A model generated the notes under the pieces. The model was not told where the DNA came from. It made no database searches and saw nothing but the letters and a program-made list of their open reading frames with translations. Below, in pieces: positions 49,345 through 58,300 of a stretch of 64,000 bases of DNA (position 1 is the first letter of the stretch; the number at the start of each line of letters is the position of its first letter). The position numbers and the translations under genes were made by a program. This DNA comes from Sabethes cyaneus (taxonomy: Eukaryota; Arthropoda; Insecta; Diptera; Culicidae), in contig NC_071353.1 of the NCBI RefSeq assembly GCF_943734655.1, forward strand, positions 141,397,907-141,461,906. Reading direction: 5' to 3'.

Positions 49345-52300
49345 TCATCATCATCCAAAATCGGTAAAATTCAAATTTATTACACTGATTAAGTATTAGA
49401 TTTAAAGCTATATTTACGTTTCCTTGCAGACCTCAAAGGCCGCTTTGGTGCTAACGTCTTCTGGTGCTGCGGAAAAGTGCCACTTCTGCAAACAGCGCGT
49501 CTATTTGATGGAGAAGATTTCAGCGGAAGGCCTCACCTTGCACAGATCTTGTCTCAAGTGCCATCATTGTCACACAAACCTCCGACTTGGTAAGACGCTT
49601 CACATCTGTTAAAAAGATCCACCAAACTAATCGCTTATCTCATTTCACCGCAGGCGGCTACGCATTCGATCGGGACGATCCGGAGGGAAAGTTCTACTGC
49701 ACCCAGCACTTCAAGCTGCCATCGAAAGTGTTCAAACCTCTGCCGAAGCGATCGCTACCTCGAACGCCGCAAAGCGGCAGCAACAATCGGAACGCAGCAG
49801 CAAGTGCAGCAGCTGCTGCTGGTGCTTCCGCCATACAGCCTCTCACGCCCGATTCGAAATCGTCCAGTTTCGATTTGCTGGATCGTGGTGAAACTCCAGA
49901 ACGGATCGAGTTTGAAAACGCGGACGAATCGATCTCGGACAGTGAAGCCGCCATGGAAGTTATCGACGAAAACGAGTGGACCGATCGAAACTTTGGCACC
50001 GAGTCGGACGAGTCCGACGAGGATATGTCCAGCTCGGACGAATCGGACAGCGAGAGCGATTCGGACTACGAGGAAGCGGCCGGTTCACCGCTGGGTGCCC
50101 AGACGCTGCAGCTGGCGTCCGAGTGGATCAGCGACAAGCGGTTCTCCAATATGGTCGATAGCGATGATGATTTCTACGGTTACTCCAGTGAAGGTGAGTT
50201 GCAAATATGCTGTAATGTTTAACAATACAATTGGCTATCATTACTTTAAAAATTGAACAACTGAAAAAGCTATATCAACTTACTAATGACTCAAATTAAT
50301 CATATAGTTAGTTCAAGTGTCCAAAGTTAGTCATGGTTTACTATGTTAAAAATCAAGATTTTTTTTTGTATTAGGAAAAGTAGACAAGGTTTTTTCGGCA
50401 AAGTTGTAGAAAATGTAAATGCAAACAACTTTGCTGAAGAAATGACATTGCTATCTCCATCGGGTGCAGAGCTGTAGAGCATATTTTTTGGAAGCTCCTC
50501 GAAAAATAGTTTTTCACACTTTGCTGTTGTTAGTTACATTCTACAAGAATACATTATTCAAGGAAATTCGTAAAGCACCTAAAATACACGTTTTTGCAGG
50601 AGACACAAAATCTCTAGCGCCCTAGTTCTTGCAAAGTTATCGCATATTTAGGCCTATAGGATAAAATGTAATAAAGTGGAGATATGAAATCAGCGATTCC
50701 CATTGAAGCTCAGGTCAAGTACCATAAACTTGTATAGGTATAGAAAAATGTATCCTCTCATAAGCAGTAATTCTAGAACTTGTTTGAAAATTAAATGGTT
50801 GATTTACAACCAAATTCTTATGCCAACCATGTTTTATACTTTGCTACTTTGATCAATCTATTGCAACACAAGAAGGAAAAAGTTTTTTAAGATTCAGGAT
50901 AAAATTTGTCACGGTGTGACAAATGTGTCACAAAAGGTTATTTTAGAAATTCCGATAAAAAGCGTTGCAATCGTTGCAACGATTAGCTCCCAAAAGATAG
51001 ACGATTGATTATCTTCTCTTTTTGTAGACGATGAAGCGGACTCGCAAACGGAGGGCGAAGAGTTCGCCCGGGCTCGAGAGATTAGAATGCAGGAGGTTAA
51101 ACTGATGCCGCCGCCGACACTCCCAACGGACACTGAAACCGAGGTAAGTCCCCGCACGCGGTGCCTCTCTTTGTTAGCATTCATCTGGTGACGGAAAATC
51201 TTTAATTCATTTACTCTTTTTCTTTTTCTTATTATTATACCCCTTGAACCGAAAACACGTACTGATCCACAGGTTGCCTCTAAACAACAGCCACAAGTAG
51301 TTCCTACCGTTTCTCTTAATCAGCTCAGTAATGCCCTTTGCACTGTTCCTAATCCAATCAGCACGGCACCTTCTGTTAATAATCCACCGCAGCCGCAGGT
51401 CGAGTCCGCCGAGGATCGAGCGCTTAGGGAGAAAATGCTCCAAAAGCTTAGCATTCGTGAGCAGTGGCTTCATTCGTCAGCACCGATGCAACCCGAAGCT
51501 GTGCCAGCCCCTGATGTTCAAAAGCCCAAAACTTCCTTCTTCGGAGGTCTCATGAACAGTCTCAGCACACTAATCAAGTCTGACAAACAGCCACCAAAAC
51601 CATCTCAATCAACATCACCGCCTCAAGTTGCTCAAGACTCACCCCTCTCAAGTATTCAGGTTCCCCAACAGGTCGACAACTCATCATCCCCTTCGCTTTC
51701 GCCTTCCGTTCGACAGCTAGCTCTGTCATTTCAGAAACCTCCACCTTCACCGACACCATCTTTGAAGAAGTCAAAACTTTTGGAAGTTCCCCCTTCACCA
51801 ACACCCTCGCTGAAAAAACAATCACATCCCGAAGTTCCTCCCTCTCCAACGGCATCTTTGAAGAAGCCTAAGAAACACAGACAACACACGGCGACTCCAT
51901 CTCCGACGCCATCTTCCGGTAGTCAACGTCTTTCCGAAGACGGGACGTTTGACGAATTATTCAGTGACGATCTTAAGAGTGCGAGCAGCGGTCGTAGCAC
52001 ACCACGTTCCAAACGCCGTACGCATTCAAAATCCAAGGAAGTCCGGCAGGACACGGACGAATTTTTGGAACAAATCAAGCAAGATCAAGCGGCGCTGGAT
52101 CAACGAATGAAAAAAGTTGAAGCCAAGAAGTTCAAGAGCAACATGCAGTCCATCAAATCCGCAGTCGAAGGCTCGCGAATTGTGGGTGTCAAAAGCGAAA
52201 AAGATGTTAGCAAATTCTTTGGCGGTCCCAATCAGCAACAAAAACCCAAGCAACTTCCCAACAAAGACGTTTCAGCCTTGCAGGGAATCAATCTGTCGAA

Positions 52301-55300
52301 GTACTTCCCAACGGCAGCAAATTCGGCTCCGACTAGTGCAAAGGCTAGCATAGGAACCCCTTCGTCGGTTTCGAGCGTAGAAAGCTCTCCCATGCTGGGT
52401 CGTAAAAAGCCCAGCGAAGTGGAACTTCGAAAATATTTCGGTCCCAGTCCGACGGCTAAATCATCGCCGTCCTCTCCATCGTCTCTGGTTTCACCAGCTA
52501 TTTCACGGAAGAACAGCATTGAATCCCCGGGAAGTGTTCGAAAGTCGATTTCTGCCCAACCCAACCCAAAACCCCCAGCCGTCTTAGCACCCAAGCCACC
52601 GATGGTGCCACTTCCCCCTCGGAAAAATGTTCTAGCTTTTCAACCGATCAAAAAATCGAAAACCGAATCCGTTCTTCCGGCCTCCGTTCCGACGAAGAAC
52701 GTACTCGCTTTTCAACCGGTAGCCAAGCCTAAACCGGCTTCTCCGAAGCCTGCACCTAAGGTTAGGACCTCGCCACCCAAACAAGCTTCTTCCGCCCCGC
52801 GGAAGTCCCCCGAGGTAGAGGATAAATTATTCGAGAATCTTCTGCAAGATGTGAATCGACCCGCCTCCAGCATCGAAGAAACTCTGTTCGACGATCTGTT
52901 GAGTAAGGTTGATAACTCCCCAAAAGTTGAACGCAAAAATCCACCCACGGTAAAACCCAGTACACCCCCCCAAAAACTGCAATCCCTAGACGAGCAGATC
53001 TTTGAAGATCTGCTCGGCGAAGTGGATGAATCGCTAATCGAAAACTTTGAGGAAATAGTAGGGCTTCCCAAAAAGCAACAGAGTCCCAAGCTAGGCAAAA
53101 AGAAAACCTCCCCGAAGCGATCGCCCAAGGGGTCACCAAAACATTCGCCACCTTCTACGCCAAAGAAATCCGCCGAGAAGAAACCTCCCAAAATGACCCT
53201 CAAACGACCGGCATTCAAAATCGACGTTCCTGTGAAGATGCAGGAAACTCTGGAGGAAATCTATCTGGCTAGTCTATCGAAGTTGGATACCCGTTCGATG
53301 TCTATGACCAGTTTGAACTCTGTCGCTAGTAAATCCAGTGATGGTGCGGAGCACCACCAGCAAGAAGGTAAGAAGGTAGAGGAAGCTTTCGAGCAGTTGT
53401 TACTGCTACCGGAAGCCGACTCCGAACCGGTCAAAATTCAGCCCTTTCAGGCCCCCCAGCGTGCAGAAGGAGCAGCATCAGCAGCGTCTACGACGAAGCA
53501 GCAGCAAGAACCGACTGGTGGCAACCGGCGACGGCAGCCACCGGAAGAAGGGAAAGCTTCTAGCGAAGCATCGCCATCGAAGAAGCCAGCGAAGGAGAGG
53601 ACCCTGGACGGGCAGGTATTGCCGCTAGAGGCGAAACCTGTTACGACACCGAAACTTTCCCAGAAAATCATGGCGATTCCCATCAATTCGCCGGATGTAC
53701 AAATTCAGAAAACTAACCACAATAATAATAGCGTTGTTCGAGTCGAGAAACCGGTACAGATTCAAGCGGTTGCGCAGAATAAGTCACAAACTACAGTGCG
53801 GAATGTAAAACAAGGTTCCCAAGATAAGTGTGTTGTTGGCTGCGATACCACCAAAAAGGTTGACGTGGAAGTTTGTAATTTCGATGATTTGCTGGATGAT
53901 GTTGATGGTGTGGAACCCGTTGAGTTGGATGATTTGCTGGATGATGAGGGAGTGGTGACTAGTAAAGCGGTCTCTGCAGTTTCTAATGTAATTGGGGAGA
54001 AATCCAAGATTAACAAGATTTTGAATTCTACTGTTGATCAAAAGAAACAAACACCGAAGATGAGTGGAGCAGAATCTTCGGTTAAAGTCATCAATACTGA
54101 TGTTATAAAAATTAATGGGAAGGAATCGACCCCTCCGCAAGCATTCGGTGCAGTTGGAAAGACGACTCCGTCGAAAACATCCACTAGAAACGCGTCTAGC
54201 GAAACTTCAACCTTGACGAAAACTCCAGCGCCAAAGATTTCAAAATTTCCTGCTCCGCCCGTACCTACTTCACCAATATCCAAGCAGCTACAGTCGTCTG
54301 CTGAAGTACCAGTAGGACCTTTCGTGAGTACCCCAACATCTGCTCGGAAGTCGTTAAATCAGAATTCAGTAGCTTCAATGACATCCAAGCAGCTACAATC
54401 GTCTACCGAGTTGCCGAGGGGTACTCCTGGCAACACTCCGACTTTAGCTAGGAAGACGTTGAGCCAAAATTCAGGTACCTCAGCGATATCCAAGCAACCG
54501 AAGCATGAGGTGGCGGCCGTGGGGACTCCTCCGAACACTCCAATTATTCCTAAAAGAACTGCCCAAGTTCCATTGTCTCAAATGACTATCGTTGAGCCGA
54601 AACTCACTGCCTCACAAACGTCTACAAATGCATCTACATCGCAAACCCATAAGGTCCCGATTCAGGCATCGCAGCCTTTGGAAACCCCGAAGCTTGTTCG
54701 TAAAATTACCGGACCTGAACAATCCAAATTGCCCGTGTCTTCTCCTGCCGTTGTACGTAAGGTTCAAAGCATCAGCAATTCGAATCCGACTTCAATGAAT
54801 AATGTCATAGTCTTGGAAACGGACAATACAGCGAAGCCCAAGAAGTTGGATTCATCCAAGGATTCACAACCAACTTCGAGCGTAGATACTCAAGTAGTAA
54901 GTCATCCTCTGAAGGCCGTTGAATCAGCTTCCGTTCATGAATCAAAATTGCTTCCAACAGAAGCGAAAATCAATGGACAAAATGGTGAACTTCCTGCAGA
55001 AATATCCATTCAAAAGAGCAAGAAACTTCTGTCAAACTCAGAAAACCAATCAAAACAAGAAAGAAAACCGTCAAAGGATGACCTATGCTTCGAAGAATTA
55101 CGCACGAAACATGAGGCCATTTTCAGTCAACAGCCACCAACTTCTACTGCTACGACACGCAGTGAGTTCTTTAAAGACCTTACCAAGACCGAAGATTCTC
55201 CCGTGGTGGACAGTAAACCCGTAGAAGTTCCACGTACGCTCTCCGAGTTCCGTAGTACGATTCTGGTAAAGCCGACACGCACGGAGGACAAAACCGACAG

Positions 55301-58300
55301 CGATATTGCACCCATTCTACGTGAGAAGATCAACGAGCTGGTGATGGAAATTATGCCCGGAGCTAGCCTGGACCAGATAGTCGACGAAATTCCGATTCCA
55401 GCCGAGCGCAAGAAGTCATCCTTCCAGAAAATGTTCAACAAACTGCAGCGTGCAAACACGATTGCCGCTCCGGAAGGATCCTCCCTGAAGAGCCTATTGA
55501 CACCGGCGCCATCGTCAAGAGGTGATGAATACAAAATGGAAGTTGTTCGGGAGAAGCCCGTACAGTCGGACTCGAAAACTGCGGAGAAAACCGCGGCAAA
55601 CGAACGCATTCAGATCAATTTGGAGCGAACGGCACAGATTAAGGAAAAGTACATCAAACAGAGAGCACCATCTCCTCCGAAATCTTCCGGAAGTCCCCCG
55701 AAACCGGTTACGGCGCAACCGTCGCTCGAACGAAAAGGTTCGTTCAAAATACAACCAACCGTGCCAGTCCGTGCTCCTACTCGGAAGACTCAATCTCCTC
55801 CAAAGCCAATGGAAAGCTCTTTGTCGGCCAAAAAATCACCTTCACCCGTTGACCGAAAATCCAATAAATCTGCAGAAAAAAGTCCAGCACCGGAAACTGT
55901 TCAGGACGTCAGGGAGACTACTCCCAAACGGCCTTTACCCGCTCACGGTGGATATTTGGACATAACTCCCATTCCTCCGGCTCGTAAGGGTTCTCGAAAA
56001 TCGCGATCTCCGAGTGTGGTTTCCGAGGCTCTAAAAGTTTCCCTTAAAATGCCTGTACCCGTGGACATCGATCGCGAGGTTAGCATCCTAAGCCGCGATC
56101 AAACCAACCGAATGGTGAGCAACTTTGATGATCTGCTCGATAGCGTCGACAGTATGGAAGTGGTTGAGTTTGATGATCTGCTTGGGGAGACTTCAACTTC
56201 TACTGCCACCACCCGCGAAGAGAAAGTTGTGGACAAAAATACAGTCTCTAAGGAAAAGGTCACAAAACAACCGGAGAAGCCTGCAATTGTTACTTCTAAA
56301 AACATCCTATCCGAGGAACAATTCAACCAAACGTCCAAAGAATTGGCAGAGAAGTTCCTTAACTCAAAGTTGCCTTCTTCCCAGCAACTGTCGAAGGATC
56401 AACCCAAAAAGCTTGATACCAACGCGTTGATCACTACTTTGACGGAAACAACCAGCCTCCTGGAGAAACCAGAATTTGAACCGTCCAAGCCGGTGGCAAG
56501 TTCGGATTTGATAAATTCCTCTACGTCTACGCTGAACGAACTCAACACCCTACCGGACATCGTCAGTATGACACGCAAATCGTCGGCAACGGATGAAGTA
56601 CCACCGGTCATCAAAGCATCGAGCCATCAGCCCGACAAGATCGAGCAAACAATCAAAGCTTTCCCTCAGGAAATTCAAGTGTACACACTGCATACCGCTG
56701 GAGACGGTGTCAACCGAACTCCAGCCGAACCACAGCCTTCGACCAGCGGCATGACCGGGGAATACGCTCACATCCTACGCGATATTACCTCCGGGTTGGT
56801 GGGTGCAGACTATGCCGCTCCGGTTATGTACGAACCACCGCCGGCGATTGACACAAAACCAAAATCGAATTTCACAACCTACAAGCAAATACTGGATGAA
56901 AGAGCCGGTGGAACGCCGGATCATCCATCGCGTCCCTTACGTAAACCGAAACCCATCGATCGAAGTGTCTCACCACTCGGTAAGCCCTTCGACAACTCCA
57001 TCTGTATCGATCCGTGGCGTGCGAAGCGATCGGCTAGCATTGAAAATATAGCCATCGATCAGGTTTTCGTTAAACAAGATGACAAAGTCATCGACACATT
57101 CTACGTTGTTCCTGAACTGGGTCCACCTCTTAAGCGTAGATCGAAGTCGGTCGATCGCTTAACCGTACCCTCCACGTCCAAGGCCGTTGCACGGCAGCAC
57201 AAAAAATCTTTCGACGAACTGCGTGACTACGGCTTCGACGTTGAGCCACCCGCGTCCTCAAAGCATCTGATCAACCCGAGATTGCGGCACTTCAACATCG
57301 ACGAATCGGATGAAGATCTTCCCAGCCTGCAGGAGCATCGTAGACAGCAGTACATTAGAAAGTGCAAATCCACCGTGGATACTTCTAGGCTAGAAGTAGA
57401 TGTCACTCGAGTAGATATAGATCGAGAATCTCCCATTCCTCGTAGCACAGATTTCTCTAAATGGGAAGCCATCTTGGACCGAGGTGTTCCGTACTATCAA
57501 GAACCGAAAGTTCACAAAAAGGAAGACGTAAAAGCATTGGAACGAAAACTGGAGGACATCAAAAGTGAATATAAACCTCGTCGAAAGGTCATGGGCAAAG
57601 GGGCTATTCCCAAGGATTATGATCCGGAAGAATACGTCCCTCGCATTAACCGTCGGGTGATCGATTCGTTCGAGATTCCCGATCCTAATCTCCCGAAATC
57701 ATATGATCCGGAAGAGTATGTCCCAAGAGCTCAGCGAACCGCGCATCGCACAACACAGGATATTCCTACATCGACGGCCTCCCTTCAGAGACCGCCCAGA
57801 TCGTCCGCCTATGAGACGGATGTTCCGATTACCCGAACCGGATCAAAATACCACGCCGAAACACTGCTCCTGGACGACATCCCCCACACCCTCCCGAGAT
57901 CCAAAACATCCACACACGTTCCGTTCAGCTCTTCGCGATCGTACGATCTTCCATCGCGGGAGGTCGTACCCAGAGCTCAACTCTCGCGTCGAAACCTCAC
58001 CGGTGGCAATCGCACCCAGCAACTACACGAAAAAGCCAACAAATTCCTTCGATCCCAAATAACTCGGAACGATCCAAATCCGTACATCCGCGCCCTAGCG
58101 GACAGCGATGACGACGACTACCCTCTCCCAATCACAAGCTCCAGCAGCAGCTCACATCGGGTTCCGATTACGACCACCAGTGCCATCTCCTCCTATCATC
58201 ATCATCCAGTGTCCACCTATGGTACCTCGAACGCGGCCGCTCTGAGCCGCATCACCACCAAAGCCATCACTCAACCATCCCGTATGACTCACTACACTCG

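Noticed and set aside
53447..54283. Minus-strand and alternate frames inside exon 10
   Set aside because: Shadows of the Mical coding frame with biased composition.
54896..54900. Certain use of the internal GTAAGT donor in exon 10
   Set aside because: Phase fits exon 11, but the open frame continues 1,168 codons beyond, and the upstream bases (gta) are a poor donor match; kept only as a candidate.
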